Shown here: in pieces, positions 37,222 through 48,953 of the stretch
How the letters are laid out: the number at the start of each line of letters is the position of its first letter
Position numbering within the stretch: the first letter of the stretch is position 1
Source: Rhynchosporium graminicola
Lineage: Eukaryota > Ascomycota > Leotiomycetes > Helotiales > Ploettnerulaceae
Assembly (NCBI GenBank): GCA_900074885.1
Contig: FJUW01000001.1
Coordinates: 558,001 to 622,000 of the forward strand
Length of the DNA stretch: 64,000 bases
Direction of reading: 5' to 3'
Notes under the pieces: model-generated
What the model was told of the DNA's origin: nothing
The model's input: the letters and a program-made list of their open reading frames with translations, nothing else
Databases searched by the model: none
Position numbers and translations under genes: made by a program

Positions 37222-38260
37222 TTATCGTAGGCGGAAGGCTGTCTTCCACTGTTTGGAAAATGGCTCTGCCTCTCCCTCGCAGCTTCGTCCAGATGCGTCG
37301 CATCCTACAAATCGGATCACGAAATCCCCGTCTTTGTATGTTCCAGCTGCTGATGCATGCTCCTGCTTACTGTATGCGTTCAAGGCCCTTTGTGGTACAA
37401 GCGCCATTTTCGACAGGATTGTTGGATGCCATTGCACAATGTGTTCCTTTCAGACAGTCAGCATACCGTCTCGAAATGAAAGAGTGAACTCGCTTACCAG
37501 AGCATGTGTCTCTGCCTTCTGGAAGTTGTAAGATCTGTATAGCGGATCCATCCACGTATCCAGGAAGAATTTTGCCCAGTCACCATTTCGAATTATGAAG
37601 CTTCCCGGCGACAAACCTTCCTTATCTTGAGTGAGAACAAATTCGATATTTGCTCCTTTCAGATGTGAAAATGTCTTGATGACGCTATCGGGAGGTACGA
37701 CTGGCTGATCCCGGATCATGATGCTCTCCAGTTTCTTTGGATTCATGACTTCTCCCTCAACAGTCTTATCGGGATTCATGATCAGAGAATTCTGGTCCAG
37801 GTACCAGATGTAGGTTGAATGCGGAAATTTTGTCAGAGCATGTCGAACAGCTGGAACTCTCGACCATGACGAAGGGGAGTTGCCCAAATCATAGTCCTTA
37901 ATGATTGGAAAGAAAGTAGTGTACCCTATACCCAGTCAGCAATTTTGCCTCACATGTCGTGTTCGAACAACACATACCATGTTTCCTCGCGTATTCTATC
38001 CTGTTGTCCTTTATGTTGTTTATGTACTCCTTGCTGTAGAGGTCCGGGCTCAGGATAGTCACAATAACTACTGGCGGTGTCCCAGATGGTATTCTTTCTC
38101 CGCCAAACACCTGGGAGAGTATGTAGATTACCGCGCCAACTGCGCATGTTACCAGGAGTATCGCCTGTACTCTGCTCCTCCGCAGCATGGGTAAACGTGT
38201 CGACCGGTTCGCATATGGTGGGGGATTTGAAGATTTCCTCATCGGAAGCGCCATATGCAT
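37222..38260 (-). CDS. MNN10: Golgi alpha-1,6-mannosyltransferase, GMA12/MNN10 (GT34) family
   Basis: Subunit of the Golgi mannan polymerase that extends the alpha-1,6-mannose backbone of N-glycans. Three exons (38260-37978, 37925-37498, 37446-37222) give 311 residues. A type II signal anchor (VQAILLVTCAVGAVIYILSQVF) follows a Pro/Arg-rich head. The GT34 core includes VVIVTILSPD, then TKFPHSTYIWYLDQNSLIMN, the position of the metal-binding acidic motif, here DQN. It continues through GSFIIRNGDWAKFFLDTWMDP and FVIRFVGCDA. Related Mnn10 proteins often have DxD or DxN at this site, so activity is plausible. It is divergent from the mannose-6-phosphate isomerase gene. Confidence 0.9.
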
Positions 38261-39487
38261 TTTAAACCTGGGAGGCCGTCGGCGCCCCTAAAATTGGTAC
38301 GCAGAAATACAGAGGAGATGCTCAGTCCAAGGTTCGCGAGTTGTGAGGATGCTGTCTCGAAGGGCTGATCGTGAAGCTGACCTCTTCTTCTTCCCCTTCC
38401 AAGTGCTATTCCCTATCCTCTTCCTTCGTGTATGCAGTCGAAGGATTCGCAGAAAACTTAATCAGCAACCGGGCAAGCGATTGAGAGGACTGTTGAGTCG
38501 TCAACTAAGATTCGGGGTGACCGACTTCCTGCGACTAGGAGAAGAATATGTTGTTCGAATTAATTACACACGGGCAATTTGGCGTTTTCAGATGAACCGG
38601 GGTCAGGCTAGCGAAATCTAGCCAATGGCGCAACTGTTTGGTGTTCAGCTGTAAGGATAACGGATCTCAGGGGTCGGTGAAATTAGCCATCTTGAATTAG
38701 ATGGTTCCCAATAGAGAATAAACTTTGGTTTGATCTCATAAAGGTAAACGTCTGTTTACTAAGATATTGATCTTGCGGCAGCGCATATAGCAAAGCCAGA
38801 AACCTAAACATGTAGATGTGCCCTATGCAAACACCACAATCCTCTCTGTGGTCGGGGACTTGAATAGTACATAGGCAGCGTTCAAGTGCTAGGACGTCCA
38901 GACGAAGCAAGATGTCCACGAGCCCGCGGCTATGTCAAAATTCCCCTGGCTGTCAGAGCACTGCTGAACATTTGAACAGCCATATGTTACATAGTTAAGA
39001 ACCATAGTGAAAAACCTGCAATTTCCTATGTGTAAGAATGTATCCCAAAATTGTATACTTATTGAGTGAGATGTCTCCAGTCCGAAGCAGGCTAGAGGAG
39101 CCAGTCTACTTGGATGATCACACCTCATTGAAGCTACAACTCACTTTCTTACCTTGTTCTTGGGCAAGTTTAAGCAAGGATATGCCACTCTAGGTAGACA
39201 GGCAGGACAGTAGTTTACGTCTGTCTGACAGCTGCTCTTGACTGTGGATAGTAGTAACTGGAGGGATTAATTCGGTACCTAGCGTTCGTGGAGCCAGTCC
39301 GTCCGGATTGGTAGACCCATGCTCTCTCTGCACGCTCTGCGACTGCCGTCATTGCCATCGGTCCATAAACGTCATAAAATTTGGTGAACAAGTATATAGT
39401 ATGTCATAAAGTGGAGAGTTGAAAAGTCGTCTTTCATTTTCTTTACTTGAACTTCTCACCAAGAAATCTTCAAAGCTTCTTATCACT
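38261..39487. other. divergent region between MNN10 and PMI40
   Basis: A 1.2 kb shared upstream region of two mannose-pathway genes. Short ORFs at 38.3-39.1 kb have no domain or splice support. Confidence 0.5.
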
Positions 39488-40910
39488 ATGACGTCCTCAA
39501 TCATACAACTAGAATGTCAGTGTAACAACTATCCTTGGGGAAAAAAGGGCAAGCATTCTCTAGCTGCTCGCTTTGCAGCTGCAACTCCTGGAGGAAATTT
39601 CGAGCTGGACGAATCCAAAGAATACGCCGAGGTAAGCCTGATTGATGAGGTGCTGGGACAAGTCTTTGATTTATACGAGCAAGGCCCTACGAGTATGAGA
39701 ACACTACTAACAACATAGTTAGCAATGGATGGGAACATATCCCACAACTCCATCCCTAATCCTCTCCACCGGACAAGATCTCCAGGAACACTTAGACGCC
39801 TTCAAAGAGGCTCTAATCGGCAAACCCATCCTCTCAAGATTTGGAACTGATCTTCCCTTCTTACCCAAAGTAATGCTTCCCCTACACAACGTAAAACTAC
39901 CCTTCAATTAACCATTCAAGATCCTCTCAATAGCCAAAGCGCTCCCGTTACAGATTCACCCGGACAAAGAACTCGCCCAGAACCTCCACGCCAAAGCCCC
40001 AGACAAATATGGTGACGCGAACCACAAACCCGAAATCGCGGTCGCCCTATCCAAATTCGAGGTTTTCGTAGGCTGGAAACCACTTCCTCGAATCCAAGCA
40101 CTTTTCACCACAGTGCCTGTCCTCCGAAAGAGTTTCCTGCCTAATAGCGGACGAGCTAACTTGAGTAACGATGATCTGAAGGCGATTGTGACTAAGATGC
40201 TGAGTGCGAGTGACGAGGAGATACAAGATGTGTATGAGATGTTAAGGAAGATTAAGAAAGAGGATTTTGGGGCCGGGGAGGAGTATATCTCTGAGCTGTT
40301 GCCGAGATTGGCCGAGCAGTATGGCAAAACTGATCCTGGGACTATGGTGGCCTTGTTGGTGATGAATTTTATGGTGTTGGAGAAGGGTGAGGCTATTTAT
40401 GTGCCTGCTGAGTAAGTAACGCTAATATCTGTCCTGGAAATGGGTACTGATATTCATAGCGGTATCCATGCGTACCTGAGCGGAGACATTGTCGAGTGCA
40501 TGGCACGAAGCGATAATGTCTTGAACACAGGTTTCTGCCCTCGCGCCGACAGAGACTCCATCGAGCTTTTTACGACAGCGCTGACATTCAGCCCCAAGTC
40601 TGCGGACGAAGCTCTCCTCAAGCCCAAGCCTAGTGAGAAGGGACGAAATGGCCACACGCAAGTCCTGGCTCCTCCCCTGAGCGAGTTTGATATGCTTGTC
40701 ACGGTCTTGAAGTCTGGCGAGAAGGAGACCATTGAAGCTTTGAAAGGTCCAGCTATCATGATCGTGACTGGAGGAAAGGGAACTTTGATAGCAGAAGGCA
40801 AGGAGACAGAGGTCAAAGAGGGATTTGTCTTTTTTATTGGATATGATACGGAGGTTGAGCTGGAAGCTGGAAGCGGGCTCGAAACACATATCGCATTCTC
40901 GGAGGGTTGA
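39488..40910 (+). CDS. PMI40: mannose-6-phosphate isomerase, type I
   Basis: Cytosolic zinc enzyme converting fructose-6-phosphate to mannose-6-phosphate, the entry to GDP-mannose for wall mannan, N-glycans and GPI anchors. Four exons (39488-39631, 39723-39869, 39921-40411, 40460-40910) give 410 residues. NNYPWGKKG near the N-terminus and EQWMGTYPTTPS are typical. Zinc ligands are visible in LPLQIHPDKE (Gln and His), DANHKPEIAVAL (Glu) and DGIHAYLSGDIVECMARSDN (His), and the last segment is the type I signature. Exon 2 must use the second of two nearby AG acceptors (TAGTTAG) to keep frame. The C-terminal domain is complete to HIAFSEG. Confidence 0.96.
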
Positions 40911-41611
40911 GTTCATGGGCCAGTCTCATGATGCGGAACTACTGTTGTAGCATCCATGGGTAGCTGCTACCTGATATTTGGATTCGCTTAGCAGAAACAC
41001 GACGTTAAAAACAGTGTTTGAGTGTCTTCGAAAGGACAACCATCCGAGCACGGATCAACATGGAGAAGACATCGCTTTTCGTAGGCATGACAATAAAACA
41101 ATCATCTCTGTATCCTTAGCTGCTTCTCTAATGAAGCTCCAGTACCCACGTAACTACCTAGGATAGGAGTGCCTAGATACTTCATAAGGACTCCTATGAA
41201 AGACATCGTAGAAATGTGTCAACTCATCCGCCTCTGAATTCTCTTATGGGCAACTCGCCGAAGCAGGAATGGAGCACCAGCAATCCCTAAGAAGAAAAGC
41301 GGCATATCGGTAGAGTGTTGACTGAGCTCGCGGCCACCCTTAATGAAACAAGAACAGGACGCTCAAGTTTCAAGGCTCCAGCAGAGAGGTAAATATATGC
41401 ACACAGACTAGCTGACACCCTACTTTGAGAGGAACTCGTGGCAGCTTAAGTTGTGTGCAATGTAGATGAAGCATTGTCACTAGAACAACAGAAAGATACT
41501 TCAGGGAGGATTCAGGATATCCTATTCGCAAAGATATCCTCTCTGAGGGAGGTGTATGTGTACATTGACTACTTAAACAACACGCGCTGGTATAGAAGAC
41601 AAGATAATCAA
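40911..41611. other. convergent intergenic region
   Basis: Holds 3' ends of the isomerase and the RING-CH gene. The ORF at 40978-41166 has no ATG-supported structure or domain. Confidence 0.5.
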
Positions 41612-42760
41612 CTATAGGACCTTTCGAGTTTCCGATTCTGTCGGCTTAGAACCCGAAGCTGTTGACGTTGCATCATAAGACCTAGCTTCAGCCGCCGCCG
41701 CTGCCTGAGCAGGCGCAGGCTCATCAAGTTCTTCTGGTTCATCGTCTCCTTGAACATCAGCCACTCGCTCACCGGCAGTGTCAAGGGTTTTAGCTGTCCA
41801 AGCTCGTACCCAAGACCATACAGCCTGAAATCGTCAGTCTCCATATCTCCAAAGAGGTATCGCACTTACAGCCAAAAATGTGATTATGCCAATAATCACA
41901 ACAGTCCATGAAATATCATTGAGCCTGTCTCGACCATTTGCCCCTGCTGCCCTCCTCCGGCCACCCGCTCCCATTAACCCATTCTGTCTGAGGTTGAACC
42001 AGTGCCATGGAGACATGGCAAAGAAAACTTTGACAAATCCAAGTAATCCTAGTGATGCCAAGCCTTTCAAAAAGTGTTCGAACCATGTAGCATCCTCATC
42101 TTCGAGCAATAGCGTTGCCCCCCCAGTAGTCGGTATTGATGTTATGGTATCATATGGATCAAGGTACAAATTGATGATAGGGTCTGCGACGAAGCCGAAA
42201 AAGAAGACCGTGGTGGCCATGATCATGAAGGTAATTAGCACTTGTGTGAGAGTGCTTGTAATAAGCCGACTCCATCGCATTCTTTCCAAACGATACTGAT
42301 ATTTGCATGTAGGGCATTCCCAGAAACTTCGCCGGCCGTGCATAGGATCCGAATGCCTCCATTCCTGTAGACAACCCTCGTGAACATATTGCTGGGACCC
42401 GCGGCATTTACATGGCCTGATCAACCGTCCAGAGCTGGTATCTGATGAGATGTATGAAACCTTAGGAGCTGGGTGCAGGATAGAAGGGATGCCTCCAGTC
42501 AAAGGTTCGAGAGTCGGCGGTACCTCCTCTAAACAGATCCTACAAGTCCGAGTCGCATAGTGTCTTTGAGGTGGTGGGGTAGGAGGTGGAGTGTTTTCTC
42601 TGGATTCTCCAGAAGATGTTCCCGCCTCGGGCCCCGCCTCGGGTCCTATAGCTTCTGCAAAAGTCTCTGTTGCAGGTGCAAAATTTAACTCGTCCTTAAC
42701 TACATCGTCTGCAAAGCCCGGCCAAGACCAGTTGCCTCGGAGTTCTTGAGGGACAGACAT
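41612..42760 (-). CDS. RING-CH (RINGv) membrane E3 ubiquitin ligase
   Basis: Likely an E3 ligase of the MARCH type anchored in an organelle membrane. Two exons (42760-41870, 41824-41612) give 367 residues. After an acidic/Pro-rich head (TPPPTPPPQ), the RING-CH cysteines run CRICLEE, CKCRGSQQYVHEGCLQEW and CPTCKYQYRLER, giving the C4-H-C3 order typical of RINGv. A 40-residue insert with a serine-rich patch separates the first and second cysteine pairs. Three hydrophobic segments follow: around LITFMIMATTVFFFGFV, GLLGFVKVFFAMS and VVIIGIITFLAAVW. The acidic, Ala-rich tail ends ETRKVL. It is divergent from the proteasome gene across 469 bases. Membrane location and substrates cannot be deduced. 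Confidence 0.88.
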
Positions 42761-43229
42761 GACGGGTGATAAGTAGAGCTTATAGCTATTACGCCTAACA
42801 GCTAAGTAGGCATTGAAGAAGGCTTTGCCTGCAGCCCCTAGAAAGATCAGTTTCGAGGCATTAGTGACATAGAAGATGACTCCTGTGTCGCCGAGATACA
42901 GGAGGGATTTTAATCAGATTTGATGAGATGTGGCCTTTGACTTGCGGAAAGATAAGGAAAACGGATACTGCGTCAACTCGGTGGTTGGTCTTTGATGAAG
43001 AAAACGACCTGAAGTTGTCCCGCTTATGAACCCGTGACATTTAGCCTCAAGCTTCTCCAGCACGGCTTCCAGCTAGGACGCGTCCTTGGAGCCTTGTCAG
43101 TCGAGCTTCATTCATAACGACAACAGCTCAATCATTTCCCTTCATATCTCTCTAGAACTCGTTCTGGTTGTGCTCGTAACATCGGAGCTTGTTCATACCC
43201 CAGGGAAACTCTCAAGATAGATAGGCGTC
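42761..43229. promoter_or_regulatory. divergent promoter, RING-CH E3 and proteasome alpha-2
   Basis: 469 bases separate the two ATGs, so the genes must share or abut promoters. I looked for the yeast Rpn4 box GGTGGCAAA and its complement and found no exact copy. Confidence 0.6.
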
Positions 43230-44348
43230 ATGGCGGACAGATATTCCTTCTCGTTGACAACATTCAGTCCAAGGTAAAGCTCCAATTCTCATTGCAATAG
43301 CTAACCATAAAACAATATACGGGCGATTCCAGCCAATTTAAGGTGCACTGCTGACTATGGATAGTGGCAAGCTGGTACAAATAGGTACGCTTATTCAATA
43401 TAGCAAGCTAGATAGCTCGCTGCCTCTCACCGTTGGACACCATTATAGCTAGGTGGCTAACATCTTGGTGTCAGAGTATGCATTGAACGCTGTCAATCAA
43501 GGTGTGACTGCGCTGGGAATCAAAGGTAATCTTTGCTGCTATTATTTGGTGCTCAATCAATATCTAATGTATCTGCAGCTACAAATGGAATTGTCCTAGC
43601 CACCGAAAAGAAGTCATCATCTCCCCTCATCGACCCTCCCTCCCTCTCAAAAGTCAGCCTTATCACCCCAAACATTGGCATGGTATACTCAGGAATGGGC
43701 CCAGACTACAGAGTTTTGGTCGATAAGGCGCGCAAAGTCTCACACACCGGCTACAAGAGAATCTACAATGAGTATCCCCCCACGAGGATATTAGTTCAAG
43801 ATGTGGCAAGAGTTATGCAGGAAGCTACGCAGTCAGGAGGTGTAAGGCCCTATGGAGTTAGCTTATTGATTGCGGGTTGGGATGAGGGTATCGAGCCAGA
43901 GTCGGAGGAGGCTGCGACTGCTGACACGCACCCGGATGAGAAGAAGGCATCGGGCAAGACTGGTGGAACTCTGAAGGGCGGACCTATGTTGTACCAGGTC
44001 GACCCAAGCGGCAGTTACTTTCCATGGAAAGCGACAGCTATCGGCAAGAGCGCAACTTCTGCAAAGACATTCTTGGAGAAGAGATACACTGAGGGATTGG
44101 AATTGGAGGATGCGGTCCACATTGCTCTGTTGACATTGAAGGAGACGATCGAGGGAGAGATGAACGGTGAGACGGTAGAGATTGGTAAGAACCATCCGCC
44201 CGAGACCTGGACTCTGCTAACATTTCTAGGTATCATCGGACCACCAGCTCACCACCTGCTTGGTGTTGAGGGAGTCGAGGGAGCACAAGGACCAAGATTC
44301 AGAAAGCTGACACCACAAGAGATCGAGGATTACCTTACGAATCTATGA
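43230..44348 (+). CDS. PRE8: 20S proteasome subunit alpha-2
   Basis: Structural subunit of the outer ring of the 20S proteasome. Four exons (43230-43273, 43365-43384, 43475-43525, 43579-44348) give 294 residues. The N-terminus [20 protein letters not shown] and [11 protein letters not shown] is the alpha-type signature. Exon 2 is just 20 bases and carries the heart of that signature (GKLVQI). The core continues with [19 protein letters not shown], then [14 protein letters not shown], then [19 protein letters not shown]. Between GWDE and GGPMLYQ there is an extra charged loop of about 30 residues (around [20 protein letters not shown]). A similar loop is, to my recollection, usual in filamentous ascomycetes. 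The tail ends IEDYLTNL. Confidence 0.96.
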
Positions 44349-44464
44349 TGTTCTCTTGCAATGTAGCGTTGTTTTCGTTGCGCATTCAGAGCATCGATGT
44401 ATAATAGAATGGCATAAGAAGACAAAATCAAAGACACGATATACCAATACGAGCCACACTTATT

Positions 44465-45934
44465 TCAAGATTCATTTGCTACTAATACAAACGAGTTTTT
44501 GTATCCAGCATGAACACTCATGATTGTCTGACCTTCCTCCAGAGGCAATCTCACCTCCACCCAATCTTCTAGCTCCTTATCATCCAATCCAAGCTGACCG
44601 TTTCCCCCCTCACCTACCACAAATAGCTTCCGACTAGTGGTCACAGCAAGGATGTGGTTCAACCCTACCGCCACATCCCATAAATCCTCACCATTCAGAT
44701 CAATCGGTATTGGACTGCCTCCCAAGCCCTCCAGGATCGTCTTCTGACCGGCTCGCCCACCCCACACATACAAATCATTACCGTCAGTCAGTGCAGCTGT
44801 CACATATCCACCTGATGAAATCTTTCTAACTCCTCCTCCAGGAAGATCGGCTAAGTCCTCTACTATGGATGGGATATCTGCTGGACTTCAAAACAATCAG
44901 TCTTACTCTGATCAAGTAATGCGGAACATTATCTCACCACTCTTCAGATATTAGACGGCCCAGACAGTTTGGATACCGTCCATCTCCCCAGGTATACACC
45001 CTCCCACCTTCCTTTGAAAGAGCAGTAAAGGTGGTCTGGTTTGCCACAATTCTTTGTAGCTCTTCTGGAATTTTGAGGATCGTTCCGTTATCAGGGAATG
45101 CTTCTAAGGATAAGAAGTTTTCTATGATGGATGGTTGGATTTCGGAAAAGTCTAGATGTGGGTTAGCTGATTTGTATAAGAGCAGTACGAAGCCAGAGAG
45201 TAAAGAGAAAGAGGTTTTCTGCAAGGCCCGACTTACTAACAAGTCGGTCGTTTCCCGCTTGTACTAGATTGGTGAAGTTGTCTTGCTGTGCTAGACAGTA
45301 GGAGATCAGTCCATCTGGGCTCCCTGTTGTGATTTGATTGTGGGAGGATAGTCCTATGAGGATCATGTCAGCCTTTGGAAGGAAGGATTCACATCAGTTA
45401 TGTGATAGAGAAGGCTGAGAATCCAGCAAGCAGCACTTCTCGTAATACTCAAACTACATAGGTACTTCTTGACAAGTACCTAACATTGACGAGGGACGTG
45501 ACAACTCCTAGTAGCCGTAGGAGATGGAGATTTCTGTAACTTCCGCAGAAAATCAGGCACAACCAACTGATAGACTAACAATGAGAAAATTCTACCAGAG
45601 TTGTAACAATCGATGTAGGACAAGAGGATTCGAGAGCAGGAGAGCGACTGAAGAATGGAAGCATGCGATCACGTGCTCAAAATAGCTCTTGAATTTCTCG
45701 CAATAATTTCATAGATCAATTGAGTCTCTCGATAGACCTCTTCCCGGATGTCAATAATTTGAGGAATTGAATCTGCTTACTCAGCGTGGCCGATAGGCTT
45801 GTCCGAAGAAGTTCGATCTTCTCATCTTGGAGGACACACTTGAAAGGCTTCAAATCTCTAGACTCAAGCCCATCTCCGTCGTCGGAAAAATTGAGTTGAC
45901 CCCAAGCGTTGAATCCAGACACCCAAAGCTCCAT
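44465..45934 (-). CDS. RCC1-repeat (beta-propeller) protein
   Basis: The N-terminus MELWVSGFNAWGQLNF and the later GGRVYTWGDGRYPNCLGR, DLYVWGGRAGQKTIL and KLFVVGEGGNGQLGL are RCC1-type repeats, which fold as a propeller. Reliable coding blocks are about 45934-45781 and those ending at 44465. The middle reads through QITTGSPDGLISYCLAQQD, then an exon of EIQPSIIENFLSLEAFPDNG type; introns there use a GTAAGT donor (about 45237) and a GTGAGATAA donor (about 44938). I could not close the phase between the first exon and the block starting near 45380, so one small exon or a different donor is missing from this model. Function is unknown; homologous fungal proteins are uncharacterised. It converges on PRE8 with 116 bases between stops. 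Confidence 0.7.
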
Positions 45935-46729
45935 CCCTGCTCAAGATTCTGAATTAGCTCTTACGAGCTGGTTAAAGGTGCATTGTGTAATAGTCGATGG
46001 TTTTGTTTAGGCACAGCCCAGCTCAGCCTCCAGTAATACTTATAGGCGCTGCCCCCACCTATAGATTTCTACTCGGTCTTAGCTTCTGGCAGCCGATGAA
46101 ATACCACTTTTGAACAAACAACAACAAAGCAGGACAACAGCTCAAGAATCAATCTTCGGCCATCTGAGCAGCAATCCTTTATCTATCTTGAAGCCTGATC
46201 AAACTCCTCGCGTGCTCGGATTCTCAAATCGTGGCATTATAAGCTTGCTGACGTCGACCTCGCCAAGGACCAAGTTGGTCGCCTCGAAGAAGTGCTTGCT
46301 GCCTATAGGCATCCATATGTGTTCCTGCAGGGGATCCATATAAGTCAAATCGGCAAACTTGCGTTCTCGAACTGTCCTGAGCTTGTATCCTTCTGGTATC
46401 CTGCTTGTGTACATAATTTGACTGAGCTCTGTTGACTCGCTTACTTCTCTGAGCGTACTGTCCTCTTCTTGTATATGCGCAGATTACTTTCGTCCTTAGC
46501 TGGAAACTTGCTGTATTGCGTTTCGATCTCTCGGAGAATTCCCCTAGCTCCAAAACTCCAATAGAAATCTGGCTATACTGGAGTTGTGTTGTAGTGGCAT
46601 ATCAATTCAGTGGCCCAGAACTCTGGCGGCTCAGTTGACATCCGAGCCCCTGGAGCTCAAGCAATTTTGGGAATCTAGCCTATGACTGAATACAGCTCTT
46701 AAGACTGAAGTCACAGCTCAGCAGCAATC
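45935..46729. other. divergent region between RCC1-like and Hsp70-like genes
   Basis: Shared upstream region of two genes. A 71-codon ATG ORF on the minus strand is listed separately as weak. Confidence 0.45.
46199..46414 (-). CDS. weak small ORF of protein-like composition
   Basis: MYTSRIPEGYKLRTVRERKF continues through MPIGSKHFFEATNLVLGEVD to 71 residues. There is no recognised domain. It may be a remnant or chance frame in the promoter region of the flanking genes. Confidence 0.2.
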   Translation of the reverse strand: MYTSRIPEGYKLRTVRERKFADLTYMDPLQEHIWMPIGSKHFFEATNLVLGEVDVSKLIMPRFENPSTRGV

Positions 46730-48953
46730 ATGAACCTCAGTCTTCCTCTTCGACCAGCAAACAAGCGGAATGATGAAAGCAGGAATCACTTTACGAACTA
46801 CACCCCCACATCCTCGACCGAAGCTATAGCTGAACCTGTTCGAGAACCTGCTCCTATTAACGATAGGCTGATTGTTGGACTGGATTTTGGTACTACTTAC
46901 TCTGGGTAAGGTTCATTTTCCTTTGATTATAATGCTTCTGTAGTCATGGGATAAGTAAATTATATTACAGCAGTGGCATTATGCCTCGGGCAAACCCTTC
47001 TCAAAGCCTATGGAGTGATGCGTTGGGGAACTTTTAACGCAAGGAATTGCTGGCAGATGTTTGAAGATGAACGCGTGACATCAAGATTGCTTTCTCATAC
47101 CTACTTGCTTCGATTGACTGACTCCGAACAGTGTCGCTGCAGTCTACACCTCAACGCCAGATGATGTCGAGATCATCAAGACCTGGCCTGGTGGAAACGG
47201 GATTACATCGGACAAAGTTCCAACAGAGATAGCATACGACTATCCTCCTAACGCTCCTGATGGCACCTGGCCCACGATAAAATGGGGATTTCAATTTAGA
47301 CCCGAAGAATCTCGATTACGATGCATTAAGCTTTTTCTGGACCGGTCACAAAAGCTGCCTTTCTATGTCAGTCCTTTAGAAACTGCAGCTCAATTGAAGA
47401 AATTCAACAAGAATGTCATGGACGCTGTTAGTGACTACCTCACCCAAGTTTACAATCACACTATGGAGACTCTCACGAGGCGGTACGGGGAGTCATTCAT
47501 GGCATCGACGAAAGTCGAGTTTGTTCTCACGTGTCCAGCTGTCTGGTCTGATGCTGCAAAGAATACTACTTTGTTGGCTGCTGAGAAAGCTGGGATGGGA
47601 TCTAAATCGGCTATTCAGATGATCAGCGAGCCAGAGGCAGCAGCTGTCTACACGCTCAAGGCTATACAGCCAAATCATCTTAGCACAGGAGATAATTTCG
47701 TTGTGTGTGATGCCGGTGGCGGGACTGTGGATTTAATTGCTTACAAAATCATCTCGCTGAAGCCGTTACGGGTTGAAGAATCCGCTGTCGGGACAGGAGG
47801 ACTTTGTGGAAGTGCGTTCTTGAATTATCGCTTCGAAGAGCATGTCCGAAATCGAATCGGACATGCCAGATTTGACGAAATGAAGCTAAAGAAGGGTAAG
47901 TGCTGGCAAATGGGACTGCGATATTGGGAAGAATTTGTTAAGCGAAACTTCAACGAAGAAGAGCACGCCGAGGTCAACGTCCCTTTCCCAGGACTGCCAG
48001 ACGACGAAGAAGCTGGTTTGGATTGTGGATTTTTGGTCTTGACTGCACAGCAGATTAAGGAAGTCTTCGAGCCTGTGGTAAAGGAAGTTTGCGAGCTTGT
48101 GCAAGGACAAGTTGACGGTATCAGGCAGGGAGGAGGTATCGTTTCTGGGATAGTTCTTGTTGGTGGATTTGGACAGAGCAATTATCTGTATACACGATTG
48201 AAATCGCACTTCAATACTGCAGCGCCACCTCCATACAGCGAGAGGCCGACCCATGCACAAGCCACAGCATTGATTTCGAATGGTTCAGTCGAAGTCATGC
48301 AGCCTGTCAATGCATGGACGGCTGTAGTACGAGGTGCAGTGCTGAGAGGTCTCGAAGGTAGTATGGTTGTTTCTCGGAAAGCGAGGATGCATTATGGTAC
48401 TTCGTATGCCACGGTGTATGATGAGGAAAAGCATCAGGTGAGCGAGAGGTATTGGAGTCCTCTTTGGGAACGGTGGATGGTTAGCGACAGAATGCAATGG
48501 CATATTATCAGTAAGTGGACGCTCTATACTATTACTTATCAAGCTAATTTCTCCGACAGAGGGAGAGACACTGAGTGCAGCTACTCCAATCAGTTTCCAC
48601 TATACCCGAAACTTTCGGTAAGTCTTCAAGTCATTTCATGTCTTCACTTATTCTCAATACTTACGTCATCTAGACCAGGCCAATCTCTTGTCGTATCAGA
48701 TGATCTGATCGCTTCAGATGCTGATGGCGAACCTCCGAGTGCCTACTCTCGGGATCTCGTGAACGTGTGTACGCTCAGGACCGATCTCGGCGATGTGCCA
48801 AAGACACTATTTACTAGGCTTACGACGACCAGAGGCGTGGAGTTCGATAATCTAGACTTCACACTTGAGATGGTGGTTGAAAGTGCTGGGTTAGCTTTTG
48901 AGTTGAAGGTTGATGGGTACAGGTACGGAAGAGTAGAGGCGGAATTTCATTAA
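46730..48953 (+). CDS. HSPA12-like Hsp70 ATPase-domain protein
   Basis: A divergent Hsp70/actin-fold ATPase, a family strongly expanded in filamentous fungi. Four exons (46730-46905, 47132-48510, 48560-48617, 48674-48953) give 630 residues. The three nucleotide-binding motifs are present: RLIVGLDFGTTYSGVAAVY (phosphate 1), NFVVCDAGGGTVDLIAYKI (phosphate 2) and GIVLVGGFGQSNYLYTRL (adenosine). MISEPEAAAVYTL is the conserved Hsp70 connection. There is no canonical Hsp70 substrate-binding domain; the C-terminal 170 residues are of HSPA12 style. A 226-base first intron interrupts the phosphate-1 loop, and exon 3 is only 58 bases. The ATG at 46730 follows AGCAATC. Physiological role is unknown. Confidence 0.88.

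Noticed and set aside
42070..42090. TTCGAACC word resembling a tRNA T loop on the minus strand
   Set aside because: It lies in the RING-CH coding exon and no cloverleaf fits.
46973..47164. Short ORF within the Hsp70-like gene
   Set aside because: It lies in intron 1 (46906-47131) and runs into exon 2 in the wrong frame.
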